Below the pieces are notes generated by a model. It was not told where the DNA came from. It saw nothing but the letters and a program-made list of their open reading frames with translations, and ran no database searches. A stretch of DNA of 64,000 nt, taken from Citrobacter youngae ATCC 29220 (lineage in GTDB: Bacteria; Pseudomonadota; Gammaproteobacteria; Enterobacterales; Enterobacteriaceae). A program made the translations under genes and the position numbers. Of the stretch, positions 51,663 to 62,546 are shown piece by piece. Position 1 is the stretch's first letter. Each line of letters opens with the position of its first letter. The stretch is from positions 150,599-214,598 of the forward strand of contig NZ_GG730302.1 of assembly GCF_000155975.1 (NCBI RefSeq), written 5' to 3'.

Positions 51663-53669
51663 TTAACTTTTGTAATCAGCGCCTTCCTGACTTAAATAAC
51701 GTTCTTCGAAGATTTTTGCCGGAACCGGTCGGGCAAACAGGAAGCCTTGCGCCACTTCCACCCCGGCTTGTGATAGCCATTCGCGTTGCGCTTGCGTTTC
51801 AACACCTTCAGCGATCATCTGCAAATTGAGGCTGTGCGCCAGCTGAATGATGGCGGAGATCATGCTGCAATCTTCTGGAACGCCATCGACAAACATCTTG
51901 TCGATTTTGAGCACATCTACCGGTAGCGACTTCATGTGCTGCAGCTGTCGCAGACCCGCATACCCCATGCCAAAGTCATCCAACGCGATGCGCACGCCCG
52001 CATTGCGCAGCGGACGTAAAATAGCCACCGCGGCATTGGGATCGTCAATATGCCTGCTTTCGGTCACTTCGAGGATCAATGTGCCGGGCTTAATACGATA
52101 GCGCGTCAACAACTCCAGCAGATCCGACACCATATTGGGATGCATCAGCTGGAGAGCGGATAAATTCACCGAGAGCGGCAGCATCAGACCGCGTTCCTGC
52201 CAGGCTGACAGCTGGCGGCACGTCTCTTCCAGCACCCAGTAACCGACCGTCACCATCAGACCGCAGGACTCAATTCTGTCGATTAACCCTTCCGGCAGCT
52301 CCCAGCTTCCGTCCGGCTGCTGCATCCGCAATAATGCTTCTGCGCTCAATACCTTACCGCTGGACATTTCCACCTGGGGCTGCATCCAGAGCGCGAACTG
52401 CTGATTATCCATTGCGGTTAGAATATCGTTCTCTTGGGTTAAACGCTGCTGCGCCTCTTCCATCTGCTGCGGATCAAAGAACTGAATTTGGTTTTTACCC
52501 TTATGACGCGACGTTAACACGGCGGAAAGGGCGCGGCGGTAGAGCTGCTCTGCGGTTAAATCACCATAAAACATCGCCACCCCAATGTTGCAGTTCGGAC
52601 GTAGTTGAATGCCCTGAATCGGCAACCGTTCATTAACGATAGTGAGTACTTGCTGACCTAGGGTAATAGCATGCCAGGGCTCTTTTACCCCATGCGCGAT
52701 GATAGCAAAGTCATAGCCGCTCACCTGGGTAAGCACCATTCTGGGGGCCAAAACAGATTTCAGTTTTTCGACCAACGTCAGCAGCAGGATTTCTCGCTGA
52801 GTTTCGGTTAGCACACCCGCGGTGTCACGCAGGGTTTCACAGGTGACAATCATCAGCGCCGTCGTTTGCTGACGAGTCACCACCTGCTCCAGCAATCCCA
52901 TTAAAAACGATTTGTTGGGCAATTCCGAAACCGGGAAACGCATCGAATGGTCGCTTTGCTCTTCGCTATGGCGTTTGATGAGCTGCTGGTTGAGGTTGTA
53001 GCTACGCACCAGCATACCAATCTCATCATCCTGATGCAGACGTGGTAAAGCCAGCTGATAGCCAATCAGGTCCTGCTGTTGAATATCGTTTATCTCGCGA
53101 GCTATTTTGCGTAATGGATGCACAATCAATCGGTTAATGCACCAGGAGATGGCTACCGTGAGTATCAACGATAAAAGTAAGTAAATGGTCACTAACGTTG
53201 AGAGCGTACTCATCACAAACTTGTACATGCGGTACGAATCTGCCTGCAGCACCAGATACGCCAGCGGTTGCGGGTTCGCTGGGCGCTCAAGGGAATAGAT
53301 CGGCAGAGAAATTTGCACCGGAAGCTCAAACAGACGGGTCACCGTAACGGGAACGGGACGCTCGGGAATAAAGCTCATCCGCAGCGCCTGAAACTGATTA
53401 GGCAGCACCACATCGGCGCGGCTGACCACGCCTGCGGGACGAATACTTCGTAAAATGGCTTCCGCTTCGGGAATATCCCCTTTCAGGATAGTGCCCGACA
53501 GAGGCTCACGGACGGAGCGAGCGATACTTTCCAGTTGCGTAGCCGTGTTATAGCGGTTCTGCTGGACCAGATGGAACAACAAAACGGTGCAAAAAACAAA
53601 CACAAACACCATGACAACGGCCGCAACCATTGCCATCTGCTTAATTGTTAACGAGCGACTGACACGCAA
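51663..53669 (-). CDS. pdeK: PdeK (YhjK) GGDEF-EAL membrane protein
   Basis: A 668-residue protein: membrane helix (about 12-33), periplasmic domain (about 34-150), second helix (about 155-178), HAMP, degenerate GGDEF domain (SGYDF in place of GGDEF, so no cyclase activity expected), then a complete EAL domain ([48 protein letters not shown]). It should hydrolyse c-di-GMP; its E. coli relative sits beside the cellulose genes. The start codon is TTG at 53669 with GGAGAG six bases upstream. The bcs cellulose genes that follow in K-12 are absent here. Confidence 0.92.
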   Translation of the reverse strand: MRVSRSLTIKQMAMVAAVVMVFVFVFCTVLLFHLVQQNRYNTATQLESIARSVREPLSGTILKGDIPEAEAILRSIRPAGVVSRADVVLPNQFQALRMSFIPERPVPVTVTRLFELPVQISLPIYSLERPANPQPLAYLVLQADSYRMYKFVMSTLSTLVTIYLLLSLILTVAISWCINRLIVHPLRKIAREINDIQQQDLIGYQLALPRLHQDDEIGMLVRSYNLNQQLIKRHSEEQSDHSMRFPVSELPNKSFLMGLLEQVVTRQQTTALMIVTCETLRDTAGVLTETQREILLLTLVEKLKSVLAPRMVLTQVSGYDFAIIAHGVKEPWHAITLGQQVLTIVNERLPIQGIQLRPNCNIGVAMFYGDLTAEQLYRRALSAVLTSRHKGKNQIQFFDPQQMEEAQQRLTQENDILTAMDNQQFALWMQPQVEMSSGKVLSAEALLRMQQPDGSWELPEGLIDRIESCGLMVTVGYWVLEETCRQLSAWQERGLMLPLSVNLSALQLMHPNMVSDLLELLTRYRIKPGTLILEVTESRHIDDPNAAVAILRPLRNAGVRIALDDFGMGYAGLRQLQHMKSLPVDVLKIDKMFVDGVPEDCSMISAIIQLAHSLNLQMIAEGVETQAQREWLSQAGVEVAQGFLFARPVPAKIFEERYLSQEGADYKS

Positions 53670-53815
53670 ACTGACTCTCCACGGATAGACGAAACTGCCG
53701 TCAGAGTATACCCGATCGTAGCGGTATTAAGAGAGGCGGTATCTGAAAACTTCCCAGCATGCATTATCGCGACAGGATAGGCACCTGGCGACGAGATTTA
53801 TCTGCATTTAAGCCG

Positions 53816-53846
53816 AAAAAGGCCGCAAGGTTAACCCCTGCGGCCT
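53816..53846 (-). terminator. Terminator of the Ldr toxin mRNA
   Basis: On the reverse strand AGGCCGCA pairs with TGCGGCCT, with TTTTT following (plus-strand AAAAA 53816-53820). It lies 50 bp after the ldr stop. Confidence 0.85.
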
Positions 53847-53895
53847 GGTTCGGGCGCATGTTGCCATCACGGCAGGCAGACGCCCACAAGGCGCA

Positions 53896-54003
53896 TTACT
53901 TCCTGTTACGCAGCCAGCTCACAATCAGGCTGGCAATAATGCCAGCGATAATCGGAGCCGCTAAATCGTGCCAGAAGGCCACGCCTAACTGTGCGAGCGT
54001 CAT
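53896..54003 (-). CDS. ldr: Ldr-family type I toxin peptide
   Basis: A 35-codon ORF on the reverse strand (start MTLAQLGVAFWHDLAAP, end SLIVSWLRNRK). It has the length, hydrophobic core and FWHDLAAP motif of the LdrD toxin of E. coli, a membrane-active peptide that condenses the nucleoid and stops growth when overproduced. Translation is normally blocked by the antisense RNA Rdl encoded opposite the leader. The place, between pdeK and the dpp operon, matches the E. coli ldrD locus, except that the bcs genes are missing. Confidence 0.92.
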   Translation of the reverse strand: MTLAQLGVAFWHDLAAPIIAGIIASLIVSWLRNRK

Positions 54004-54016
54004 ATAGCCGCCTGTG

Positions 54017-54045
54017 TTGCAATGGCAACTGTTCACGGCTATCCT
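54017..54045 (+). promoter_or_regulatory. Promoter of the Rdl-like antisense RNA
   Basis: TTGCAA (54017-54022), a 17-bp spacer and TATCCT (54040-54045) form a good sigma70 promoter on the plus strand, opposite the ldr leader. Confidence 0.75.
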
Positions 54046-54051
54046 TGAGTT

Positions 54052-54119
54052 GTTCAGGTTCAAGTTAGCCCCCGTTTTGTTGCCAGGTTTATACCGAACA
54101 ACGTGCGGGGGTTTTCTCT
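54052..54119 (+). ncRNA. rdl: Rdl-like antisense RNA (antitoxin to Ldr)
   Basis: From the predicted start near 54052 the RNA would run to the T-run after the stem CCCCCG (54069-54074)/CGGGGG (54106-54111), about 66-68 nt. The inner part adds TTGTT/AACAA pairing. This equals the size and layout of E. coli Rdl RNAs, which lie antisense to the ldr leader. Predicted from sequence only. Confidence 0.75.
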
Positions 54120-54370
54120 TTCCAGCAACCGATGCCGCCGGGGATCAAGCCCCCGCAACATTGCGCCTCACCGGGAATGCCCGGCTTGCCGCTGATTCTA
54201 CGGTAGCCCATTTGCCATATCACTGCGCAATATTCCGCTCTGCGTAGCGCCTCGCATTTCACCCGTTTTCTCGTCTGCACGCTGGAAAGATTCTTGCCAG
54301 CTGGCAACATTCCTGCCGAGCATCAATTCAGTAAAACACATAAGTCATTGATATCTATAAATTCAACTTC

Positions 54371-54386
54371 TGGCACAGCGATTGCT
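54371..54386 (+). promoter_or_regulatory. sigma54 promoter for megL
   Basis: TGGCAC (54371-54376), 5 bp, then TTGCT (54382-54386) matches the RpoN -24/-12 consensus TGGCACN5TTGCw. It lies 42 bp before the megL ATG. The sigma54-activator gene at 57075-58277 makes this functionally likely. 54121-54370 otherwise holds only the upstream leader of ldr and probable activator sites, which I could not define. Confidence 0.88.
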
Positions 54387-54398
54387 ATTTGAGTGTGA

Positions 54399-55625
<1,227 letters not shown>

Positions 55626-55634
55626 CCATTACGA

Positions 55635-55726
55635 CCTGAGCCGACGCCGATCGGTTCAGGTTGTTGAGAATCAAGGCACAACAGTCTGGCAATACGCGCG
55701 CGCCTTATTTTGGGAGAGCGCGTATT
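55635..55726 (+). other. Two RNA hairpins between megL and the transporter gene
   Basis: CCTGAGCCGA pairs with TCGGTTCAGG (55635-55660, 10 bp with one G-U), and AATACGCGC (55691-55699) pairs perfectly with GCGCGTATT (55718-55726). The second ends 16 bases before the transporter start, close to its ribosome-binding site (AGGGGG). These could set the ratio of lyase to transporter by mRNA processing or translational masking. Confidence 0.55.
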
Positions 55727-55742
55727 TTGGGCAGGGGGTTCT

Positions 55743-57041
55743 ATGCAGGACAACACATTACAATTAAGCAACAATACAGCAACCGCCGTACCATTCTCAA
55801 AAAAAATACCGTTTACGAAATACGACTTTGGCTGGGTATTACTGTGCATCGGCATGGCTATTGGTGCGGGAACGGTACTGATGCCGGTACAAATTGGCTT
55901 AAAAGGCATTTGGGTATTTATTGTCGCCTTTATTATTGCCTATCCGGCGACCTATATTGTGCAGGATATTTATTTAAAAACATTATCAGAAAGTGAAACC
56001 TGCAATGACTATACCGATATTATAAGTCATTATCTGGGGAAAAACTGGGGCGTATTTCTTGGCGTCATCTATTTTCTGATGATTATTCACGGTATCTTTA
56101 TTTATTCTTTATCCGTGGTGTTTGACAGCGCCTCATATATCAAAACCTTCGGCCTGACCGATGCCGATCTTTCGCAGTCAATAATCTATAAAGTGGCCAT
56201 TTTTGCCGTACTGGTCGCCATTGCTTCCGGGGGAGAAAAGCTGCTGTTCAAAATCTCCGGCCCGATGGTGGTGGTCAAGGTGGGTATCATTGTCATCTTT
56301 GGCTTTGCGATGGTCCCACACTGGAACTTCGCCAATATCAGCGCGTTTCCTGAAGCATCGGTCTTCTTTCGCGACGTACTGTTGACCATCCCGTTCTGCT
56401 TCTTCTCCGCGGTGTTTATTCAGGTATTGAACCCAATGAACATCGCGTATCGCAAACGGGTGGCTGACCGGGTACTGGCGACGCGCATGGCGATACGCAC
56501 GCATCGCATCAGTTACATTACGCTGATTGCGGTCATACTCTTTTTCTCATTCTCTTTTACTTTTTCCATTAGCCATGAAGAGGCTGTTTCGGCCTTCGAA
56601 CAAAATATTTCCGCCCTGGCGCTGGCGGCTCAGGTCATTCCTGGGCAAATTATTCATATCACCTCAACGGTGCTAAATATCTTTGCCGTATTAACTGCGT
56701 TTTTTGGTATTTACCTGGGATTCCACGAGGCGATAAAGGGTATTATTCTTAACGTCCTGAGTCGCGTCATTGACGTAGAGAAAATTAATCCGTTAGTACT
56801 TACGCTGGGTATTTGCACATTTATTGTTATCACCCTGGTGATTTGGGTGTCGTTCCGCGTTTCGGTACTGGTTTTCTTCCAGTTGGGTAGCCCACTTTAC
56901 GGGATTGTGTCGTGTATTATTCCTTTTTTCCTGATCTATAAAGCAACGCAACTGGAGAAATTGCGCGGACTTAAAACCTGGCTGATCCTGCTGTACGGGA
57001 TTCTGCTATGCCTGTCGCCATTATTGAAGCTGATTGAATAA
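55743..57041 (+). CDS. yhjV: YhjV-like HAAAP-family amino acid transporter
   Basis: A 432-residue carrier with about 11 helices, of the hydroxy/aromatic amino acid permease family (SdaC, TdcC, YhaO, YhjV). Motifs: [25 protein letters not shown] (given here in two parts: [14 protein letters not shown] and [11 protein letters not shown]) and the C-terminal [13 protein letters not shown]. It resembles E. coli YhjV and has the same place before dppF. Linkage to megL suggests uptake of methionine or another sulfur amino acid; this is inference. The start MQDNTLQL has AGGGGG upstream; an in-frame start at 55710 is within the hairpin region. Confidence 0.87.
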   Translation: MQDNTLQLSNNTATAVPFSKKIPFTKYDFGWVLLCIGMAIGAGTVLMPVQIGLKGIWVFIVAFIIAYPATYIVQDIYLKTLSESETCNDYTDIISHYLGKNWGVFLGVIYFLMIIHGIFIYSLSVVFDSASYIKTFGLTDADLSQSIIYKVAIFAVLVAIASGGEKLLFKISGPMVVVKVGIIVIFGFAMVPHWNFANISAFPEASVFFRDVLLTIPFCFFSAVFIQVLNPMNIAYRKRVADRVLATRMAIRTHRISYITLIAVILFFSFSFTFSISHEEAVSAFEQNISALALAAQVIPGQIIHITSTVLNIFAVLTAFFGIYLGFHEAIKGIILNVLSRVIDVEKINPLVLTLGICTFIVITLVIWVSFRVSVLVFFQLGSPLYGIVSCIIPFFLIYKATQLEKLRGLKTWLILLYGILLCLSPLLKLIE

Positions 57042-57050
57042 TCCGCTTTC

Positions 57051-57075
57051 AGCGCCGTCAGCCACTGGCGGCGCT
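57051..57075. terminator. Hairpin between the transporter and regulator genes
   Basis: AGCGCCG (57051-57057) pairs with CGGCGCT (57069-57075) between the two convergent stops; no long T run. Confidence 0.55.
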
Positions 57076-58277
57076 TAACTCACACTCTCCAGCTGATAGC
57101 TGCGAATTTTATTTAACACCGTGGTATGTGACACCCCCAACGCTTTGGCGATATGCCGCGACGACACATTCTCTTCCATCATCTGTTCAATGAGCTGACG
57201 CTCAGCGTTAAGAACCTGTTCTTTAAAAGGGCGTTCCGTTGGGACCTGCTCAAGCGCCGGCAAATTCACCATACCTAATTCTTCCAGGGTAATGACATCC
57301 GATTCCGCCATCAGCATCAGGCGAATAATGGTATTTTCCAGTTCGCGAACGTTTCCCGGCCAGGCGTGATGATGCAAAGCATCAAAGCAGGCTTTATCCA
57401 GAATTATCCGGCGCTGAAATTCCTTCGCGTATTTCTGCACAAAGTGGCGAATCAGCACGCTGATATCCTGCGGACGCTCCCGCAAGGGAGGAATGGTCAG
57501 TGAAAGCACGTTGATGCGATAATAGAGATCGGCGCGCAGCAGACGTTGCTCCACCCTCTCTTCCAGGTTGGCGTTGGTTGCCACAATAATGCGCACATTG
57601 ACCGGAATAATTTGCGCCCCGCCAACGCGGCGAATCCCGCCATCCTGAAGCACGCGCAGTAATTTAGCCTGTAAGCCCAGCGACATTTCACCAAATTCAT
57701 CGAGAAAAAGGGTGCCTTTATCGGCCATTTCAAACAACCCCTTTTTGCCTTTACAATCTGCGCCGCTAAAAGCGCCTTTCTCATAGCCGAAGAATTCACT
57801 CTCCATTAGCAACTCAGGCAATGCAGAGCAGTTGACCGGAATAAACGGATAAAACCGCCGCGGCCCGGAGTTATGAATAGCCCGGGCCAGCAACTCTTTA
57901 CCCGTCCCCGTATCGCCGCGGATCAGAACGGTATATTTACTGTCGGCAATTTTTATCGCCTTTTCGATAAGCAAGCGCATGCTCTGGCTGCTGCAAATAA
58001 TGTCAGAGAAATAGCGCGGGCGTTCCGGCTCGGACGTTGACAGTTCGCTTATCTCTTCACACAGGTAAGCAACGTTAATAATATCGGCGCGCTGGCTTAA
58101 ACAGGATTGCACGCAGGAAATATCCTGTAACTGGCGACACCAGGATTTAATCAGGATCCGTCCCGGCGTGACTTTCATAGAGATGATATTGATATCACAG
58201 CAGGAAAATTCCTTCAGGACATCCTCAACCATCGACAGACGATCAATTGTTTTAATATCCCAGCGTATCGTGACCAC
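57075..58277 (-). CDS. TyrR-like sigma54-dependent transcriptional activator
   Basis: A 400-residue regulator: N-terminal ACT-like domain (1-75), AAA+ domain (about 95-325) with Walker A GDTGTGKELLA, the sigma54-contact loop GYEKGAFSGA (Thr to Ser change in GAFTGA), Walker B GTLFLDEFGEM and PGNVRELENT, then a TyrR-type helix-turn-helix (about 360-397: SSRHIAKALGVSHTTVLNKIRS). TyrR itself lacks the GAFTGA loop, so this protein is a true sigma54 activator with TyrR architecture, probably sensing an amino acid. The start is GTG 58277 with AGGAG five bases before. The natural target is the megL promoter at 54371-54386. Confidence 0.87.
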   Translation of the reverse strand: MVTIRWDIKTIDRLSMVEDVLKEFSCCDINIISMKVTPGRILIKSWCRQLQDISCVQSCLSQRADIINVAYLCEEISELSTSEPERPRYFSDIICSSQSMRLLIEKAIKIADSKYTVLIRGDTGTGKELLARAIHNSGPRRFYPFIPVNCSALPELLMESEFFGYEKGAFSGADCKGKKGLFEMADKGTLFLDEFGEMSLGLQAKLLRVLQDGGIRRVGGAQIIPVNVRIIVATNANLEERVEQRLLRADLYYRINVLSLTIPPLRERPQDISVLIRHFVQKYAKEFQRRIILDKACFDALHHHAWPGNVRELENTIIRLMLMAESDVITLEELGMVNLPALEQVPTERPFKEQVLNAERQLIEQMMEENVSSRHIAKALGVSHTTVLNKIRSYQLESVS

Positions 58278-58403
58278 ATTTGCTCCTGATCGTTAGCAAC
58301 TGCGAAATCGCTATTTCTGTGACAAAAGGGAATCTGACTACATTTTAGACGCTGTGGAATAATGTTCTGCCAGAGGACTCACATTGTGGACGTAAAAACA
58401 AAA

Positions 58404-58434
58404 TATAAAAAAACCGGAGCACAAGGCTCCGGTT
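58404..58434 (-). terminator. dpp operon terminator
   Basis: On the reverse strand AACCGGAGC pairs with GCTCCGGTT and runs into a T-rich tail (plus-strand A run 58407-58413). It lies 20 bp after the dppF stop. Confidence 0.9.
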
Positions 58435-58453
58435 ATTAGGTCATAACCCACGT

Positions 58454-59458
58454 TTATCGCTGTGGGTTTTCATCCTGGTCAACGGCGAAACAGGCCACCA
58501 GTTGACCGCCATAGTCTTTCAACTGCGGCTGAAGCTGGGTACATGGACCAAAGCGGCGGCGGCAGCGGGCGTTGAACGCGCAGCCCGGCGGCGGATTCAG
58601 CGGGCTGGGCAGCTCGCCGGTCAGCTTGATGCGCTCGCGGCGATCGTCCGGATTCAGACGCGGCGTGGCGGAGAGCAGCGCCTGCGTGTACGGATGACGC
58701 GGATTATTGAAGATCTGATCCTTGGTTCCCTTTTCCACACAGCGGCCTAAATACATCACCATCACTTCATCGGCAATGTGCTCTACCACCGACAGGTCGT
58801 GCGAGATAAAGACGTAAGACAGCCCCAGATCCTGCTGCAAGTCCATCATCAGGTTCAGTACCTGCGCACGAACGGAAACGTCCAGCGCCGACACCGGTTC
58901 GTCGGCTATCACCACGTCCGGGTCAAGCATCAGCCCACGGGCGATGGCAATACGCTGGCGCTGGCCGCCGGAGAACATATGCGGATAGCGATCGTAGTGC
59001 TCCGTTTTCAGCCCCACTTTCGCCATCATCGCCAGCGCTTTTTCACGACGCTGCTCTTTGCTGAGCGTGGAGTTGATCAGCAGCGGCTCTTCCAGAATCT
59101 GCCCCACTTTCTTACGCGGATTCAGCGAACCATACGGGTTCTGGAACACAATCTGGATTTTCTGCCGACGCAGCTTCTGCGCCTGCGGGTCGTGCTTGAG
59201 CAGATCCTGCCCCTGATAATACAGCTCACCGCCAGTCGGGACTTCAATCATCGTCAGCAGGCGGCCAAGGGTAGATTTCCCACAGCCCGACTCACCGACC
59301 ACCGCCAGCGTTTTACCGCGTTCTAAGGTAAAGGAGACGCCATCCAGCGCTTTTACCAGGCGTTCCGGGGCGAACAGGCCCTTTTTCACCGGGTAGTGTT
59401 TTTTCAGGTCAATTGCCTGCAACAACGGCTGTTGCAAGGTGGCCTTTTGCGTACTCAT
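58454..59458 (-). CDS. dppF: DppF dipeptide ABC transporter ATPase
   Basis: A 334-residue ATPase of the oligopeptide family. Walker [11 protein letters not shown]-loop [10 protein letters not shown], signature [15 protein letters not shown], Walker [14 protein letters not shown]-loop SHDLSV, then the C-terminal oligopeptide/dipeptide extension with a Cys cluster ([14 protein letters not shown]) that in this family can bind an Fe-S cluster. Last gene of dppABCDF; overlaps dppD by 4 bp. Confidence 0.97.
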   Translation of the reverse strand: MSTQKATLQQPLLQAIDLKKHYPVKKGLFAPERLVKALDGVSFTLERGKTLAVVGESGCGKSTLGRLLTMIEVPTGGELYYQGQDLLKHDPQAQKLRRQKIQIVFQNPYGSLNPRKKVGQILEEPLLINSTLSKEQRREKALAMMAKVGLKTEHYDRYPHMFSGGQRQRIAIARGLMLDPDVVIADEPVSALDVSVRAQVLNLMMDLQQDLGLSYVFISHDLSVVEHIADEVMVMYLGRCVEKGTKDQIFNNPRHPYTQALLSATPRLNPDDRRERIKLTGELPSPLNPPPGCAFNARCRRRFGPCTQLQPQLKDYGGQLVACFAVDQDENPQR

Positions 59459-60438
59459 AGTCCAGGCCTCCCGGCATCATCAAGTGGGTAGTGGCATTTC
59501 GACTGACGACCGCCTTCCAGCAGGTTCAGTTCAGGTTCTTCAGCGCGGCATTTGTCGGTGGCATAGGGGCAGCGCGGGTTCAGTAAACAACCGTTCGGGC
59601 GGTCATATTTACCTGGCACCACACCCGGCAGCGAGGCCAGACGCGCTTTATCCTGCGCAAACTCCGGTAACGCCCGCAGCAGCGCCTGGGTATACGGATG
59701 GCGCGGCGCGCGGAAAATATCCTGCGCGGCCCCGGTTTCCACGACCTGCCCGGCGTACATCACGATGATTTTGTGCGCCGCTTCCGCCACCAACGCCAGA
59801 TCGTGCGTAATCAGCACCAGCGCCATGTTCTCTTTTTGCTGCAACTCCAGCAGCAGCTCGATAATCTGCGCCTGAATAGTCACATCCAGCGCCGTCGTCG
59901 GTTCGTCGGCAATCAGCAGCTTCGGACGACAGGCAATCGCCATCGCGATCATCACGCGCTGGCTCATCCCACCGGACAACTGGTGCGGATACACGTCCAG
60001 ACGCGAGGCCGGATCGGGGATCCCCACCAGCGTCAGCAGGTCAATCGCCCGCTGAACGCGCGTTTTTTTATTGCCGCCCTGATGCACCTTGATGGCTTCC
60101 ATAATCTGATAGCCGACGGTGTAGCACGGGTTAAGGCTGGTCATCGGATCCTGGAAAATCATCGCGACTTCCGCGCCCACAAGCTGGCGACGCTCTTTCT
60201 CTGAAATACGCTTCAGATCGCGACCATTAAACTCCAGGTTTTCGGCCATAACGCGGCCAGGAAAGTCAATCAACCCCATAATCGCCAGCGAGCTGACGGA
60301 TTTACCAGAGCCGGATTCCCCCACAATGCCAACCACTTCACCCTGATTCACACTGTAGCTAATGCGATCCACGGCGCGGAATTCGGAGCCTACGTCGCCA
60401 AAGTGCACCGATAATTTATCTACATTTAATAACGCCAT
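59455..60438 (-). CDS. dppD: DppD dipeptide ABC transporter ATPase
   Basis: A 327-residue partner ATPase of DppF. Walker [11 protein letters not shown]-loop [14 protein letters not shown], signature [16 protein letters not shown], Walker [13 protein letters not shown], and a C-terminal Cys cluster ([14 protein letters not shown]). The heterodimer powers import of dipeptides and, in E. coli, haem and delta-aminolevulinate through DppBC. Ten bp follow the dppC stop. Confidence 0.97.
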   Translation of the reverse strand: MALLNVDKLSVHFGDVGSEFRAVDRISYSVNQGEVVGIVGESGSGKSVSSLAIMGLIDFPGRVMAENLEFNGRDLKRISEKERRQLVGAEVAMIFQDPMTSLNPCYTVGYQIMEAIKVHQGGNKKTRVQRAIDLLTLVGIPDPASRLDVYPHQLSGGMSQRVMIAMAIACRPKLLIADEPTTALDVTIQAQIIELLLELQQKENMALVLITHDLALVAEAAHKIIVMYAGQVVETGAAQDIFRAPRHPYTQALLRALPEFAQDKARLASLPGVVPGKYDRPNGCLLNPRCPYATDKCRAEEPELNLLEGGRQSKCHYPLDDAGRPGL

Positions 60439-60448
60439 CTCGAACCTC

Positions 60449-61351
60449 TTACTGCTTCAGTTTGGGATCGAGCGCGTCACGCAGACCGTCACCCATCAGG
60501 TTAAATGCCAGCACCGTCAGCAGGATCGCCAGCCCCGGGAAGGTCACGACCCACCAGGCGCTTTGGGCAAACTGCAGAACGTCAGAGAGCATGGTGCCCC
60601 ATTCCGGCGTAGGCGGCTGTGCGCCCATCCCCAGAAAGCCGAGGGCAGCCATATCGAGAATGGCGTTAGAGAAGCCGAGCGACGCCTGAACAATCAGCGG
60701 CGCCAGACAGTTAGGCAAAATGTTTACAAACATCTGGCGCATCGCACCGGCTCCCGCCACGCGCGAGGCGGTAACGTAGTCGCGGTTGACTTCCACCAGC
60801 ACGGCAGCGCGCGTCAGACGCACATAGTGCGGTAACGCCACGAACGTCAGCGCCAGCGCGGCGTTGCCAATCGAAGGACCAAATACCGCCACCAGCACCA
60901 GCGCCAGTAACAGGCTCGGCAGCGCCAGCATGATATCGACCACGCGCATGATAACGTTATCGATAATCCCGCCAAAATAACCGGCGATCAGCCCAAGAAT
61001 TACGCCCATCAGCAGGGAGAGCACCACGACCAGACAGCCGACCAACAGCGACAGACGCGCACCGTACATCAGACGCGAGAGCACATCACGGCCCACATCG
61101 TCAGTCCCAAACAGGTGCGCCATCGTGCCGCCTTCCTGCCACGCAGGCGGCGCCAGCAGCGCATCACGGAACTGCTCAGCCGGATTATACGGAGCGAGAA
61201 AATTCGCAAAGACCGCAATCAGAATCATGATGACAACATAAACCAGCCCGACAACCGCGCCTTTATTACGCTTAAAATAGTGCCAGAACTCCTGCATCGG
61301 GGTCATCGGCACCGGCGCAGCAATAACTTTATTTTCAGTAACCTGTGACAT
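60449..61351 (-). CDS. dppC: DppC dipeptide transporter permease
   Basis: A 300-residue permease with six helices: cytoplasmic N-terminus with [16 protein letters not shown], first helix, a periplasmic loop ([19 protein letters not shown]), and the BPD-transport signature region around [18 protein letters not shown] that docks to the ATPases. Pairs with DppB. It starts 9 bp after the dppB stop. Confidence 0.97.
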   Translation of the reverse strand: MSQVTENKVIAAPVPMTPMQEFWHYFKRNKGAVVGLVYVVIMILIAVFANFLAPYNPAEQFRDALLAPPAWQEGGTMAHLFGTDDVGRDVLSRLMYGARLSLLVGCLVVVLSLLMGVILGLIAGYFGGIIDNVIMRVVDIMLALPSLLLALVLVAVFGPSIGNAALALTFVALPHYVRLTRAAVLVEVNRDYVTASRVAGAGAMRQMFVNILPNCLAPLIVQASLGFSNAILDMAALGFLGMGAQPPTPEWGTMLSDVLQFAQSAWWVVTFPGLAILLTVLAFNLMGDGLRDALDPKLKQ

Positions 61352-61360
61352 GATGGCCCC

Positions 61361-62380
61361 TTACTTCTTATGACGAATACGCGGGTTCACCACGCCGTAC
61401 AGCAGGTCTACCAGCAGGTTGACGAGGATAATCATCGTCGCGACCAGCAGCACCCCGCCCTGCACCACCGGATAATCGCGGCGCTGTAACGCATCGATCA
61501 GCCAGCGTCCCAGCCCCGGCCAGGAGAAGATCGTCTCGGTCAGGATCGCCCCGGCCAGCAATGTACCGACCTGCAGACCGATAACGGTCACAACGGGCAG
61601 CATGGCGTTACGCAGCGCGTGAATGATGATGACGCGCATCCGGGTCAGGCCTTTGGCGCGCGCGGTACGAATGTAATCCTCGCCCAGCACTTCCAGCATC
61701 GATGAACGGGTCATACGCACGATTACCGCCAATGGAATGGTACCCAGCACCATTGCCGGCAGGATCATATGCGCCAGCGCATCGATAAAGTTGCCCTCTT
61801 CACCCCAGATGGCGGTATCTATCAGCATAAAACCGGTCAGGGGATTGGAATCATCAAGAAATACCATGTCGCTCACCCGGCCGGAAACCGGCGTCAGGTT
61901 CAGCTGCACGGAAACCAGCATGATCAGCATCATGCCCCACCAGAAAATCGGCATGGAGTAACCGGTCAGCGCCAGGCCAACGGCGGTGTGATCGAAAATG
62001 GAGCCGCGCTTAACGGCGGCAAGTACGCCGACCGGAATACCCACTGCGACGGCAAAAATCATCGCGCAGACGCCGAGCTCCAGCGTGGCTTTAAAACGAG
62101 GTACGAACTCATCCCACACAGGTAAACGGCTTTTCAGCGAGATACCTAAGTCCCCATGCATAACCCCCCAGATATAGTGGAGGTACTGCTGCCACATCGG
62201 TTTATCCAAACCGAGTTCGGCCAGAAGTTGGGCATGACGCTCAGGGGAGATCCCACGTTCACCCGCCATGATCATTACCGGATCGCCGGGGATCATATGG
62301 ACGAAGGCAAAAGTGAGAAGAGTGATACCGATAAACGTGGGGATGACGAGTCCCAAACGTCGGAGAATGAACTGCAACAT
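61361..62380 (-). CDS. dppB: DppB dipeptide transporter permease
   Basis: A 339-residue permease with six helices, equal to E. coli DppB in length. N-terminus MLQFILRRLGLVIPTFIGIT; ATPase-docking EAA-like loop in RTARAKGLTRMRVIIIHALRNA (RTARAKGLTRMR and HALRNA). The start is placed at MLQF rather than an ATG 44 codons upstream, which would run through the dppA-dppB spacer. A 166-bp spacer with a REP unit separates it from dppA, which helps make dppA mRNA more abundant. Confidence 0.96.
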   Translation of the reverse strand: MLQFILRRLGLVIPTFIGITLLTFAFVHMIPGDPVMIMAGERGISPERHAQLLAELGLDKPMWQQYLHYIWGVMHGDLGISLKSRLPVWDEFVPRFKATLELGVCAMIFAVAVGIPVGVLAAVKRGSIFDHTAVGLALTGYSMPIFWWGMMLIMLVSVQLNLTPVSGRVSDMVFLDDSNPLTGFMLIDTAIWGEEGNFIDALAHMILPAMVLGTIPLAVIVRMTRSSMLEVLGEDYIRTARAKGLTRMRVIIIHALRNAMLPVVTVIGLQVGTLLAGAILTETIFSWPGLGRWLIDALQRRDYPVVQGGVLLVATMIILVNLLVDLLYGVVNPRIRHKK

Positions 62381-62478
62381 AACCCGGATTCTCTCTAATG
62401 ACGCACGGCCTGGAACCGTGAGTCTGTATTGCTCACAAATCTTATCCCACGCAAACTGCATCGCGGGTAAAGCATTAC

Positions 62479-62508
62479 GCCGGATGGCGCTGCGCTTATC
62501 CGGCCTAC
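62479..62508. repeat. REP unit in the dppA-dppB spacer
   Basis: GCCGGATGGCGCTGCGC with TTATCCGGCCTAC. In binding-protein operons such a REP after the first gene protects the upstream mRNA from 3' exonucleases. Confidence 0.8.
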
Positions 62509-62546
62509 ACAATACCGGGGCGCAGCGCTTCCTTGATTGCTTTTAA

